Counted from the stretch's first letter, positions 17,505 through 25,399 are shown. The stretch: 64,000 nt of DNA from Sporosarcina luteola (GCA_014204635.1 JACHLS010000018.1:1-64000), one strand, 5' to 3'. The notes: generated by a model not told the origin, from the sequence alone. Made by a program: numbers and translations.

Positions 17505-18728
17505 ATGCCAAAACGCAACATGAAAAATCTGTTCTTTAGGTCATTGAGGAGTCAACAAATAGCTGCGACTGTCTTAGCACTAGCACTATTTGTGACAGTT
17601 ATTTCGCTTGTCCTGAACGAAGGGGCAAAGAAATCCGTCACGCTGCAAGCGAACGGAGAGCAAATTGAAGTTAAAACACATGCACATACAGTTGGCCATC
17701 TTCTTTCCGAGCAGGAGATTGATGTGTCAGAGAAAGACCTAGTAGTACCCTCAGTGAATACACCGATTGAAGAAGGTTTATCAATTAGGTGGGAACAGGC
17801 AAAGAAAATTACAATCGATGACGGTAAAAACAAAACGGCCGTCTGGACAACTGATCGACAGGTTGACGACATTTTAGCACAAGCGGAAGTCGCCATTTCA
17901 GAACATGACAAGATTTCTCCAGCACTCTCGCAACGAGTGGGAGACGATAACAACATCTCGATTGAACGGGCATTTACAGTTATGTTGAATGACGGGGGAA
18001 AAGAGAAGCAAGTATGGTCAACTTCGACTACGGTCGCTGACTTTTTAAAGAGAGAGAACATTCATTTGAATGAACATGATAGGCTCAATAGGAAAGCGGA
18101 GGGTATGGTTAAACCGGGTTCCATTGTGGAAATCGTTCGTGTGGAAAAGGTCACCGATGTAGTGGAAGAACCAACGAACTTCGCAGTCGTTACACAAAAA
18201 GATTCCAAATTGCTGAAAGGACGGGAAAAAGTGGTCCACCCTGGCAAGAAAGGAAAAGTGGAGCGGAAGTTCGAAATCGTCAAGGAAAATGGGAAAGAAG
18301 TGTCTAGAAAGCTAGTTGCTGAAAAGGTGCTTTCCAAAGCGCAGGATAAAGTCGTTTCTGTTGGAACACAAGTCCTTGTGGCGAGTGCCGGCCCATCGAA
18401 GGGAGTCGGCGTTTCACGAGATAATGCTTCCTCGGGAGGCAAGGAATTTTACGTCACAGCGACTGCCTATACTGCACACTGTAACGGATGTACAGGAAAA
18501 ACGGCGACAGGTCTTGATTTGCGGGCCAATCCAAATTTGAAAGTCATTGCCGTGGATCCGAGCGTCATTCCACTCGGTTCTAAAGTTTGGGTGGAAGGGT
18601 ATGGATATGCCGTAGCTGGTGATACAGGCGGTGCTATTAAAGGTAATCGAATTGACCTGCATGTTCCGACTAAATCGGACGCCTATAATTTCGGGAAGCG
18701 GAAAGTGAAAGTCAAAGTAATCGATTAA
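17505..18728 (+). CDS. yabE: YabE: DUF348/G5/3D-domain cell-wall protein
   Basis: A 407-residue secreted protein resembling resuscitation-promoting-factor architecture. An N-terminal anchor or signal segment (about 19-38) precedes three DUF348 units (about 42-75, 98-130, 155-188), a G5 domain (about 210-287) and a C-terminal 3D domain (about 315-407). The three conserved aspartates are in AVDPSVIPLG, AGDTGG and NRIDLHV, as in lytic transglycosylases of the MltA type. It should trim peptidoglycan outside the membrane. GGAGG at 17490-17495 supports ATG 17505. Confidence 0.92.
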   Translation: MPKRNMKNLFFRSLRSQQIAATVLALALFVTVISLVLNEGAKKSVTLQANGEQIEVKTHAHTVGHLLSEQEIDVSEKDLVVPSVNTPIEEGLSIRWEQAKKITIDDGKNKTAVWTTDRQVDDILAQAEVAISEHDKISPALSQRVGDDNNISIERAFTVMLNDGGKEKQVWSTSTTVADFLKRENIHLNEHDRLNRKAEGMVKPGSIVEIVRVEKVTDVVEEPTNFAVVTQKDSKLLKGREKVVHPGKKGKVERKFEIVKENGKEVSRKLVAEKVLSKAQDKVVSVGTQVLVASAGPSKGVGVSRDNASSGGKEFYVTATAYTAHCNGCTGKTATGLDLRANPNLKVIAVDPSVIPLGSKVWVEGYGYAVAGDTGGAIKGNRIDLHVPTKSDAYNFGKRKVKVKVID

Positions 18729-18788
18729 GCAACGTATTCTTTGTATTGTGTAAGGTCAACCAACCTGAGTCTTCATGAATAGATCATT

Positions 18789-18820
18789 CCGCAGGGCTTT
18801 TTATAGGTCCTGCGGTTTTT
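18789..18820 (+). terminator. Terminator after yabE
   Basis: CCGCAGG (18789-18795) pairs with CCTGCGG (18809-18815), followed by five T. Confidence 0.88.
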
Positions 18821-18835
18821 CGGTTCAATCCATTG

Positions 18836-18898
18836 TGGCGTCTGAATGGGGAGCATGGCTTCGCGAGCTTGTGGTTTGGTAGAAAAAGACGCCATTTT
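18836..18898. repeat. Long-range inverted repeat before rnmV
   Basis: TGGCGTCT (18836-18843) and AGACGCCA (18887-18894) could pair around a structured 43-base loop and are followed by TTTT. It lies in the 284-base gap between yabE and rnmV. It may be a second terminator or a structured leader. Confidence 0.45.
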
Positions 18899-19012
18899 GC
18901 TTTATGCCCGGTGGTTCATTTCATTGTGCCGTCTACTTGTCTATATTGCTGTACAGAACCGGCTTTCAGCAGTAAGATGAAGTGAAATCAAGAGTAGGAA
19001 AGAGGATGTTTT

Positions 19013-19567
19013 GTGAACATCAAAGAAATTATTGTGGTAGAAGGAAAATCGGACACCATCGCTGTCAGACGAGCGACCGGGGCAGAAACAATTGAAACAA
19101 ATGGGTCTGCTGTCAGTGAAAAAACTCTCTTGCAAATCGAACATGCTCAAGAAACAAGGGGAGTTATCATCTTTACCGATCCGGATTACCCAGGAAGAAG
19201 AATTCGTGCGATTATCGAAGAGCGAGTTCCAGGCGTAAAACACGCTTTTCTACATAAAAAGAAATCGATTGCTAAAAATGGAAAGAAAATTGGTATAGAG
19301 CATGCTGCTGATGCTGATATCCGGGAAGCGCTGGAACAGGTGTATACCCCTGACACGGAGTGCAACACGGAAATCCCGTTGTCATTCTTATACGAAGAAC
19401 GGTTGATCGGCCATCCGGATGCCAAGCAGCGTAGAGATCAATTGGCTGCACTGTTGAATATCGGCCAGGTAAATGGCAAAGGGTTAAAGAAGCGGCTTGA
19501 AATGTTCCGCATTGAAGTGGAACAGGTGAAACGGGCTCTAGAGGCCGTAGAGGAGGGTCAAGGATGA
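19013..19567 (+). CDS. rnmV: Ribonuclease M5 (5S rRNA maturation)
   Basis: A 184-residue Toprim nuclease that trims the 5S rRNA precursor on both strands. The catalytic Glu is in VVEGKSDT (8-15) and the acidic pair in FTDPDYPG (about 57-64). GTG 19013 follows GGATG. The stop overlaps the rsmA start by four bases, the usual rnmV-rsmA arrangement. Confidence 0.95.
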   Translation: MNIKEIIVVEGKSDTIAVRRATGAETIETNGSAVSEKTLLQIEHAQETRGVIIFTDPDYPGRRIRAIIEERVPGVKHAFLHKKKSIAKNGKKIGIEHAADADIREALEQVYTPDTECNTEIPLSFLYEERLIGHPDAKQRRDQLAALLNIGQVNGKGLKKRLEMFRIEVEQVKRALEAVEEGQG

Positions 19568-20451
19568 AGGATATCGCTACACCAAGCCGGACAAAAGAAA
19601 TTTTGGAGACATACGGATTCTCGTTCAAGAAAAGTCTAGGTCAGAACTTCCTGATCGACGTCAATATTTTGAGAAATATCGTTTACCACGCCGACTTGAC
19701 GGAACGGACGGGTGTAATCGAAGTCGGTCCAGGCATTGGCGCTCTGACTGAGCAAATTGCACGGGAAGCGGGACAAGTGGTGGCATTTGAGATCGATGGG
19801 CGTCTTCTCCCTGTACTCGAGGATACGCTATCCCCCTATCCAAATGTAAACATAATCCACCAAGATATTTTAGAGGCGGACTTGAGCGCTATTATGGAAC
19901 AGTATTTTATAAACGTTGACGAAGTAGTGGTCGTCGCCAACCTTCCCTATTATGTGACAACGCCAATTATTTTAAAGTTCCTATTGAGCAAAGTTCCAAT
20001 TGAGCGGTTAGTCATTATGATGCAAAAAGAAGTGGCCGATCGGATAACGGCATCGCCAGGAACAAAAGCATACGGTTCGCTGTCAATCGCCATCCAGTAT
20101 TATATGGATGCGGAAGTCGCCATGATCGTACCGAAAACTGTTTTTATGCCCCAGCCGAATGTAGATTCTGCTGTGATTCGTTTGTCGAGGAAGGCAGTGC
20201 CGCCTGTTGAGGTGATTGATGAAGACTTCCTATTTGAAGTGTCCAGAGGTTCGTTTGTCCAAAGAAGAAAAACGATTTTAAATAACTTGCAATCGTCCCT
20301 TCCCGGCGGCAAGGAGAAGAAAGATGCGATACTCGAGGCGTTCGAGAAAGTCGGAATCGATCCGGGACGAAGAGGAGAGACGTTGACTATCGAAGAGTTT
20401 GGCCGATTGGCAAACGCCCTTTATCCGACGTTCCACAGGACTCATAAGTGA
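19564..20451 (+). CDS. rsmA: 16S rRNA A1518/A1519 dimethyltransferase RsmA (KsgA)
   Basis: A 295-residue SAM-dependent rRNA methyltransferase that dimethylates two adjacent adenines late in small-subunit assembly. KSLGQNFLID (about 22-31), motif I EVGPGIGALT (about 55-64) and the catalytic NLPYYVTTP (about 127-135) are visible. In B. subtilis yabG follows; here veg follows directly. Confidence 0.97.
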   Translation: MKDIATPSRTKEILETYGFSFKKSLGQNFLIDVNILRNIVYHADLTERTGVIEVGPGIGALTEQIAREAGQVVAFEIDGRLLPVLEDTLSPYPNVNIIHQDILEADLSAIMEQYFINVDEVVVVANLPYYVTTPIILKFLLSKVPIERLVIMMQKEVADRITASPGTKAYGSLSIAIQYYMDAEVAMIVPKTVFMPQPNVDSAVIRLSRKAVPPVEVIDEDFLFEVSRGSFVQRRKTILNNLQSSLPGGKEKKDAILEAFEKVGIDPGRRGETLTIEEFGRLANALYPTFHRTHK

Positions 20452-20502
20452 CAAATTTGGTACGTTAAGATGTCGAAAGTGTCGAAAAAAGCGAAAAAAC
20501 AA

Positions 20503-20572
20503 TTGACAAAAGTAAGCATCTACTGATAAAATTCTAATTTTAATTGACAGAACTTTTTAAAAGTGTTATGCT
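20503..20572 (+). promoter_or_regulatory. Tandem sigma-A promoters of veg
   Basis: The downstream promoter is TTGACA (20544-20549), 17 bases, TATGCT (20567-20572). A second TTGACA is at 20503-20508 with GATAAA (20525-20530) 16 bases later. veg is known for very strong vegetative transcription, which fits a consensus -35. Confidence 0.75.
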
Positions 20573-20596
20573 TATACACAGTGAGGTGTAAGCGAC

Positions 20597-20863
20597 GTGC
20601 CAAAAACATTAGCGGACATTAAGAAGTCATTGGATGCTCACTTAGGAAAACGTTTGTATGTAAGAGCAAACGGCGGCCGGAAGAAGACGATTGAGCGGGC
20701 CGGAGTCCTTCGAGAGACGTATCGGGCAGTTTTTGTAGTGGAACTGGACCAGGACGAAAATTCTTTTGAAAGGGTGTCTTACAGCTATGCGGATATTTTG
20801 ACCGAAGCGGTCGAAATAACAGTTCTGGGTGACGGTGACGCCATCGCGTTTGTCGTCAAATAA
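20597..20863 (+). CDS. veg: Veg protein (biofilm-related)
   Basis: An 88-residue protein of the Veg family (DUF1021). The N-terminal MPKTLADIKKSLDAHLGK and the strongly basic NGGRKKTIERAG are typical; the fold is SH3-like. In B. subtilis it stimulates biofilm matrix genes by antagonising SinR. GTG 20597 follows GAGGTG at 20582-20587. It is transcribed alone between hairpins. Confidence 0.94.
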   Translation: MPKTLADIKKSLDAHLGKRLYVRANGGRKKTIERAGVLRETYRAVFVVELDQDENSFERVSYSYADILTEAVEITVLGDGDAIAFVVK

Positions 20864-20907
20864 TTCGTTTTGCCATCATGGTTTGATTTATTTTTTTCAT
20901 TTCATCT

Positions 20908-20940
20908 CGCCTCATCCTTCTGCACAGAAGGATGAGGGCG
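20908..20940. terminator. First hairpin after veg
   Basis: CTCATCCTTCTG (20911-20922) and CAGAAGGATGAG (20925-20936) form a 12-base perfect stem with a two-base gap between the arms. No T run follows on the plus strand, so it may protect the veg mRNA 3' end instead of ending transcription. Confidence 0.6.
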
Positions 20941-20965
20941 ACATGTTTTCAAAGATTATGCTTGG

Positions 20966-21005
20966 CACCTATCCTCTTTGTCTAAAAAGGGATAGGTGTT
21001 TTTTT
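20966..21005 (+). terminator. Second hairpin after veg, with T run
   Basis: CACCTATCC (20966-20974) pairs with GGATAGGTG (20990-20998), then seven T. This is the likely terminator separating veg from sspF. Confidence 0.85.
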
Positions 21006-21017
21006 GTGGATTGCACT

Positions 21018-21024
21018 CATACTA
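21018..21024 (+). promoter_or_regulatory. Sigma-G-type -10 element of sspF
   Basis: CATACTA (21018-21024) is an exact match to the sigma-G -10 consensus CATNNTA, 30 bases before the sspF start codon. The -35 is weak: GTGTT at 20996-21000, 17 bases upstream, lies in the tail of the veg terminator. Confidence 0.5.
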
Positions 21025-21053
21025 AGACTGTCAGTCGCAAAGGAGGAAACCGA

Positions 21054-21227
21054 ATGGCGAGAAAACGTGTAATGTCTGAGCGCTTAAAGGAAGAAATTGC
21101 AAAAGAACTTGGATTTTACGATGTTGTCCAGCGAGAAGGTTGGGGAGGAATCAAATCACGCGATGCCGGAAATATGGTGAAGCGGGCGATTGAAATGGCG
21201 GAACAAGGCATGGCCCAAAAGAAATGA
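21054..21227 (+). CDS. sspF: Small acid-soluble spore protein, alpha/beta type (SspF)
   Basis: A 57-residue DNA-coating spore protein. MSERLKEEIAKELGFYD followed by GWGGIKSRDAGNMVKRAIE is the alpha/beta SASP core, although the GPR protease site is divergent, as usual for SspF. It binds forespore DNA and protects it from UV. The start at 21054 is set by AAAGGAGG at 21040-21047; a frame opening further upstream crosses the veg terminator. Confidence 0.93.
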   Translation: MARKRVMSERLKEEIAKELGFYDVVQREGWGGIKSRDAGNMVKRAIEMAEQGMAQKK

Positions 21228-21266
21228 CCGCTTGAAACCTTTCAACTCATTAACGACTGACACGGG

Positions 21267-21309
21267 AAGGGCTGCGAAGGAAGGATTTCGTTCCGCGCAG
21301 TCCTTTTCC
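21267..21309 (+). terminator. Terminator after sspF
   Basis: AAGGGCTGCG (21267-21276) pairs with CGCAGTCCTT (21297-21306) with one G-T pair, and continues TTCC. The T tail is short. Confidence 0.7.
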
Positions 21310-21406
21310 ATTCCGCTTGTCGAATTGCAAATGAAAGTACCGCAAACGGCTTGGCCTATGGTAAAATAGGGAACAATGAGTTAGCGGAAGGAATGGAGGG
21401 AGCTGG

Positions 21407-22273
21407 ATGTTATATGAAAAGGCACCGGCCAAAATTAATCTGACGCTTGATGTGCTGTATAAACGTCCAGACGGGTACCACGAGGTCGAAATGATTATGA
21501 CGACAGTGGATCTGGCGGATCGTGTCTGGCTCAAGCCAACGTCCGATGGGAAAATAACAATCAAAGCATCCGAACGGTTCGTGCCGAGCGATCGCAAGAA
21601 CTTGGCCTACCAAGCTGCAGAATTGCTTCGGAAAGAGTACGGCATACATAAAGGAGTCGAAATCACGCTCGACAAAAATATTCCGGTAGCGGCAGGCCTG
21701 GCAGGAGGAAGCTCGGATGCGGCAGCTACGCTACGGGGGCTGAACCGTCTATGGGATTTGCAGCTCGGTGCGGACAAGCTTGCTGAATTAGGAGCCCGCA
21801 TCGGTTCAGATGTTTCGTTTTGTGTGTATGGCGGCACCGCGTTGGCTACAGGACGCGGGGAAAAGATCCGGCACTTGGCAGCTCCGCCGAATTGTTGGGT
21901 TATCCTTGCTAAGCCGTCCATTTCAGTCTCGACAGCCGATATCTATCGCAATCTGGATGTCTCTGCTGTTCAACACCCGGCAACAGCATCTATGTTGGAT
22001 GCTTTGGAGACGAATGATTACTGCCAGATGTGCCGTTCACTCGGCAATGTTCTGGAGCCTGTCACTATGAAGCTGTATCCCCAGGTAGTTGTCTTAAAAG
22101 AGAAGATGGAGCAGTTTGGCGCCGATGCCGTATTAATGAGTGGAAGTGGGCCAACAGTGTTTGGCTTGGTCAAACATGAATCCAGGGTTTCGCGCATTTA
22201 CAATGGGTTAAAAGGTTTTTGCAACGAAGTGCATGCCGTCAGAATGACAGGGGAGCGGTTTCCTCTTGTATGA
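21407..22273 (+). CDS. ispE: 4-diphosphocytidyl-2-C-methyl-D-erythritol kinase
   Basis: A 288-residue GHMP kinase of the MEP isoprenoid pathway. KAPAKINLTLDV at the N-terminus and the ATP loop PVAAGLAGGSSDAAA (about 94-108) are diagnostic, and MSGSGPTVFGL near 245 is the third GHMP motif. GGAGG at 21395-21399 precedes the start. It lies between sspF and purR, as in B. subtilis. Confidence 0.96.
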   Translation: MLYEKAPAKINLTLDVLYKRPDGYHEVEMIMTTVDLADRVWLKPTSDGKITIKASERFVPSDRKNLAYQAAELLRKEYGIHKGVEITLDKNIPVAAGLAGGSSDAAATLRGLNRLWDLQLGADKLAELGARIGSDVSFCVYGGTALATGRGEKIRHLAAPPNCWVILAKPSISVSTADIYRNLDVSAVQHPATASMLDALETNDYCQMCRSLGNVLEPVTMKLYPQVVVLKEKMEQFGADAVLMSGSGPTVFGLVKHESRVSRIYNGLKGFCNEVHAVRMTGERFPLV

Positions 22274-22316
22274 AAACGTACATTTATGATAAGTTACAAG
22301 TAAAATATTCGGTTTT
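22273..22316 (+). promoter_or_regulatory. PurBox pair before purR
   Basis: Read on the minus strand, 22316-22304 is AAAACCGAATATT, which matches the PurBox AWWWCCGAACWWT at 12 of 13 positions. A weak forward partner, AAAACGTACATTT, lies at 22273-22285, 18 bases away, close to the usual 16-17. This suggests autorepression of purR. Confidence 0.55.
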
Positions 22317-22330
22317 TAGGGGGTGCGCTA

Positions 22331-23164
22331 ATGAAATGGAAAAGAAGTGAGAGGTTGGTTGATATGACACGCCACCTTTTGGAAAATCCCCATTTATTAA
22401 TTCCTCTTACGTACTTTTCAGACCGATATCAGGCGGCAAAATCATCGATTAGTGAAGATTTGACAATCGTGAAAGAAACCTTTGAGGAAAATGGAACCGG
22501 CAAATTGGTTACGGTTTCAGGTGCCGCCGGCGGTGTTAAATACATCCCAAAAGTGACGGAGTCGGAAGTCCGTGAAGTGATGGCCATGTTGAAAGAGAAC
22601 CTAGGGCGTTCGGATCGTCTTCTTCCTGGTGGCTATTTGTATATGAACGATCTTCTTGGCAATCCGAAAATGATGGACCGTATTGGGAGGGTCTTCTCCT
22701 CTGCTTTTGCCGAGACGGAAATCGATGTGATTATGACCGTGGCCACGAAGGGCATCTCTATTGCACATGCTATCGCACGTCATTTGAATGTTCCGGTGGT
22801 AGTCGTCCGTCGTGATAGCAAGGTGACCGAGGGATCTACGGTCAGCATTAATTATGTATCAGGCTCTACACGGCGAATTCAAACAATGGTATTATCGAAA
22901 AGAAGTATGCAAAGTGGACAGCGCGTCCTTCTCATAGATGACTTCATGAAGGCTGGCGGAACGATGGCTGGTATGAGAAATCTGTTGGAAGAGTTCGGCT
23001 GTGAGCTCGCCGGAATAGCAGTGTTGGTGGAAGCGGAACATACCGAGGAAGTGCTCGTTCAAGATTTTGTATCTTTGGTCAAACTGAAAGCGGTTAACGA
23101 GAAGGATCGTATCATTGAACTGCAGGAAGGCAATTATTTTAAGAAGGGTGGAACAACAGTATGA
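22331..23164 (+). CDS. purR: Purine operon repressor PurR
   Basis: A 277-residue repressor with an N-terminal winged helix (about 1-73) and a C-terminal phosphoribosyltransferase fold that senses PRPP. The PRPP-binding loop is VLLIDDFMKAGGTMAG near 202-217. It represses purine biosynthesis genes through PurBoxes. The stop overlaps the ridA start by four bases. Confidence 0.97.
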   Translation: MKWKRSERLVDMTRHLLENPHLLIPLTYFSDRYQAAKSSISEDLTIVKETFEENGTGKLVTVSGAAGGVKYIPKVTESEVREVMAMLKENLGRSDRLLPGGYLYMNDLLGNPKMMDRIGRVFSSAFAETEIDVIMTVATKGISIAHAIARHLNVPVVVVRRDSKVTEGSTVSINYVSGSTRRIQTMVLSKRSMQSGQRVLLIDDFMKAGGTMAGMRNLLEEFGCELAGIAVLVEAEHTEEVLVQDFVSLVKLKAVNEKDRIIELQEGNYFKKGGTTV

Positions 23165-23532
23165 ATTATGTAGCGACAAAAGATGCACCACAAGCAATCG
23201 GACCCTATGCACAAGCAGTCAAGGCAAATGGATTTGTTTATACATCGGGACAACTTCCGATGACGCCAGACGGTCAATTGTTAGAAGGAACAATTGAAGA
23301 ACAAACACATCAAGTTTTCGCCAACTTGAAAGCGGTTTTAGAAGAGGCTGGCACCAGCCTAGATAAAGTAATCAAAGCAACTGTATTCATTAAAGACATG
23401 AATCAGTTCGCTGCTCTGAACGGTGTATATGCCGAGCATTTCGGCTCCCACACACCTGCCCGCTCGACTGTGGAAGTGGCAAGACTGCCTAAAGATGCAG
23501 CTGTAGAGATTGAAGTTATTGCGGTTGTCTAA
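23161..23532 (+). CDS. ridA: Enamine/imine deaminase RidA (YabJ)
   Basis: A 123-residue RidA protein. GYAQAVKANG-like PYAQAVKANGFVYTSGQ near the N-terminus and ARSTVEVARLPKDAAVEIE near the C-terminus with the conserved arginine are typical. It hydrolyses reactive enamines made by PLP enzymes and is also reported to influence purine regulation. It is translated together with purR. In B. subtilis spoVG follows directly; here other genes intervene. Confidence 0.96.
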   Translation: MNYVATKDAPQAIGPYAQAVKANGFVYTSGQLPMTPDGQLLEGTIEEQTHQVFANLKAVLEEAGTSLDKVIKATVFIKDMNQFAALNGVYAEHFGSHTPARSTVEVARLPKDAAVEIEVIAVV

Positions 23533-23542
23533 GTCTTAAACG

Positions 23543-23586
23543 AATCAGGTGGAGAAAAACCAATTGTTTTTCTCCACCTGATTTTT
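23543..23586 (+). terminator. Terminator after ridA
   Basis: A strong 16-17-base stem, AATCAGGTGGAGAAAAA with TTTTTCTCCACCTGATT, followed by more T. Confidence 0.92.
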
Positions 23587-23742
23587 CTATTACTGCCTAT
23601 TTCCAAAACGTAAATGTCAGATGATTGCTTGTACACGTGATGAAGTATGCGCGGAGGAGATGCAGGATATATGTAGAACGTAGGATGTTATGATTTCTAG
23701 GTTTTTGTGCCGCGAGTGTGATCGAAAGTGGTGGTTAAGTTA

Positions 23743-23775
23743 ATATTTGATTAAATATAAAGTAACCTATATAAT
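23743..23775 (+). promoter_or_regulatory. Promoter and candidate operator of the MarR-family gene
   Basis: TTGATT (23747-23752) and TATAAT (23770-23775) are 17 bases apart. The palindrome ATATTT-GATT-AAATAT (23743-23758) covers the -35 and would suit a MarR dimer. Autorepression is inferred. Confidence 0.65.
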
Positions 23776-23809
23776 TAAGTTGTCTAAAATGTGAAGGTGG
23801 TTTTAATAC

Positions 23810-24259
23810 ATGGAAAAGGATTTGATTCAAACCGTCAAAGACTTGGACCGGACGATTTATGAGATAAATTTAGTTTTGATGCAGAAATATGAGTCCCAAA
23901 TAGAATTCGAAATTACTGCAAAGCAGGCGTTCTTGTTGGAAATACTTTATAAACATAATACGTTGACTGTCAGCGAAATTGCCAATTTGATGAAAGTGTC
24001 TTCCAGTGCTGTCAGCCAAATCATCAGTAAGTTGGACAAGAAAAATTACATCCGCCGGGAGATTAATCCGAATAACAGACGGGAAATCATCGTTTTATTA
24101 GGAGAGGAAGGTGTAAAGTATTTCGAAACGAGAGATCGTATTGATCAAACCATCATTGAAAAGTATTATGCTCAACTGGATTTTGAAGAAGTTGTAAACG
24201 TAAAAAATACATATCTGAAGTTAAAGGCTATTATTGAAAATGATTTAAAAAATTCATAA
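23810..24259 (+). CDS. MarR-family transcriptional regulator
   Basis: A 149-residue winged-helix protein. The recognition part is visible as LTVSEIANLMKVSSSAVSQIISKLDKKNYI (shown here only by its key positions, about 55-84), with NNRREIIVLLGEEG as the wing. Helices at both ends would form the dimer. It has its own promoter and heads a module of three genes inserted between ridA and spoVG. It may repress the two genes downstream. Confidence 0.9.
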   Translation: MEKDLIQTVKDLDRTIYEINLVLMQKYESQIEFEITAKQAFLLEILYKHNTLTVSEIANLMKVSSSAVSQIISKLDKKNYIRREINPNNRREIIVLLGEEGVKYFETRDRIDQTIIEKYYAQLDFEEVVNVKNTYLKLKAIIENDLKNS

Positions 24260-24297
24260 AACTATTTTTTTGTTGGTATAAAAGGAGGTGAACGTAT

Positions 24298-24327
24298 ATG
24301 CCATTGTTAAGGAAGCTAAATTATTAA
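24298..24327 (+). CDS. Possible nine-codon leader peptide
   Basis: ATG at 24298 opens a nine-codon frame, MPLLRKLNY, then TAA. It is preceded by AAAGGAGGTGA (24281-24291), a perfect full-length Shine-Dalgarno, stronger than that of most real genes here. The next gene has its own site, AAAGGAGATGA, 23 bases after this stop. It might be a leader that couples or attenuates translation of the bactofilin-like gene. No clear attenuator hairpin was found. Confidence 0.4.
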   Translation: MPLLRKLNY

Positions 24328-24350
24328 GCATGTTGAAAGGAGATGATTGA

Positions 24351-24983
24351 ATGGAAAGTGAAAAAATCAAAGTAAAAGGATATGCCAAATATGATCAAGA
24401 CATTTCGCCTGACACATTTACAAGTTTAGGCCAAAGTATTCTGAAATCAATTCGAACAAATGACTTTAATAATTCTGGTACGTGCATGGTAAAAGGCAGC
24501 TGCGTAACAAAGGTATTGACGAATTTGGGCAGTGCCACGATTAGAAAACTGGAAGCGGATCAAATCCATTCTTCGGGCTCTTTGCAAGTAGCCGAAAGTG
24601 TTAAAGCGAACACATTTCAAGCAAAAGGCCATGTGACGATCAAAGAGGAACTGGAAGCGCAATTTATCCATCTCACCATGACGACCGCAAGCCATGTTTG
24701 CAAAATGAGTGGGGCGAAAGAAATCATAATCCGCAGTCATCCAGTCTCTTTTGTAAACTTTTTTGGCCTTGGCGGGAAGAGATTGAAAAGCAGGAGGATC
24801 GAAGGGGAAGTCATTTGTCTGGAATATACAGTTGCAGACGTGGTAATCGGTGAATCGGTGACTGTCGGGAAAGGATGTGAACTGAAAGAAGTTCACTATA
24901 CGAAGACGTTGGACATTCATCCGGATTCAAAAGTAGGATCCACTATTAAAAGGGGGGAAAAGGAAAGTGAGAACTGTTTATAA
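24351..24983 (+). CDS. Bactofilin-like (polymer-forming) protein
   Basis: A 210-residue protein without membrane segments. Short repeating strands with regularly spaced Gly, Val and Ala, such as SGSLQVAESVKANTFQAKG near 80-98, suggest a beta-helix like bactofilins and YhbE/YhbF-type proteins. The final part, VVIGESVTVGKGCELKEVH, continues the pattern. Bactofilins are cytoskeletal scaffolds; the role here is unknown. The gene overlaps the following membrane protein gene by 17 bases. Confidence 0.6.
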   Translation: MESEKIKVKGYAKYDQDISPDTFTSLGQSILKSIRTNDFNNSGTCMVKGSCVTKVLTNLGSATIRKLEADQIHSSGSLQVAESVKANTFQAKGHVTIKEELEAQFIHLTMTTASHVCKMSGAKEIIIRSHPVSFVNFFGLGGKRLKSRRIEGEVICLEYTVADVVIGESVTVGKGCELKEVHYTKTLDIHPDSKVGSTIKRGEKESENCL

Positions 24984-25239
24984 AGGGCTTATATGCTTGT
25001 TTGCATATCCAGTGCTGACCGTGCTTTCAGTTGGTTTGGCCGTATGCTCCATTATTTCAATTATGGGAGGGATTGCAAGAACATTTAGTGTCGGGTTTCG
25101 TATGGATTTTTGGGATTTCGGATCGGTGCCCCAATTTTTAAGTATTCCGGTTGCCCTTTTATTCAGCATTCTTTTATTGCTCATTGCCTACATGGCGTGG
25201 AAATTACTTATGCAGTCTGTCAAGTTTGTGAAGTCTTGA
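24967..25239 (+). CDS. Small two- or three-segment membrane protein
   Basis: A 90-residue protein with hydrophobic stretches at about 6-35 and 57-82 separated by a short polar loop. I do not recognise the family. The GTG start at 24967 is preceded by GGGGGAAAAGGAA inside the bactofilin-like gene. It may anchor that protein at the membrane, which is an inference from coupling only. Confidence 0.65.
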   Translation: MRTVYKGLICLFAYPVLTVLSVGLAVCSIISIMGGIARTFSVGFRMDFWDFGSVPQFLSIPVALLFSILLLLIAYMAWKLLMQSVKFVKS

Positions 25240-25374
25240 AAGATCAAAAGAATCTTTCACTTGGAAGTTGATTCTGAAGATCATCCATCCAAACTCTTGT
25301 TGACTTTATTGACCAAACGAATCCCAGTTGGCAGGGCACTTTTCAAAATCGTGTAAATATTTTAGAACAAAAGA

Positions 25375-25399
25375 AGGGTTTTTTTTGCTTTTGTAGAAT
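25375..25399 (+). promoter_or_regulatory. Sigma-H promoter of spoVG
   Basis: AGGGTTT at 25375 and GTAGAATA around 25393-25400 match the sigma-H consensus (RNAGGAWWW and RNNGAAT). The distance from AGG to GAAT, 21 bases, equals that in the B. subtilis spoVG promoter. The run of eight T in between is also like the A/T-rich B. subtilis site. Confidence 0.72.

Noticed and set aside
17552..18061. A 169-codon minus-strand frame inside yabE
   Set aside because: Shadow of the yabE reading frame, with no ribosome site and an odd Ser/Cys-rich product.
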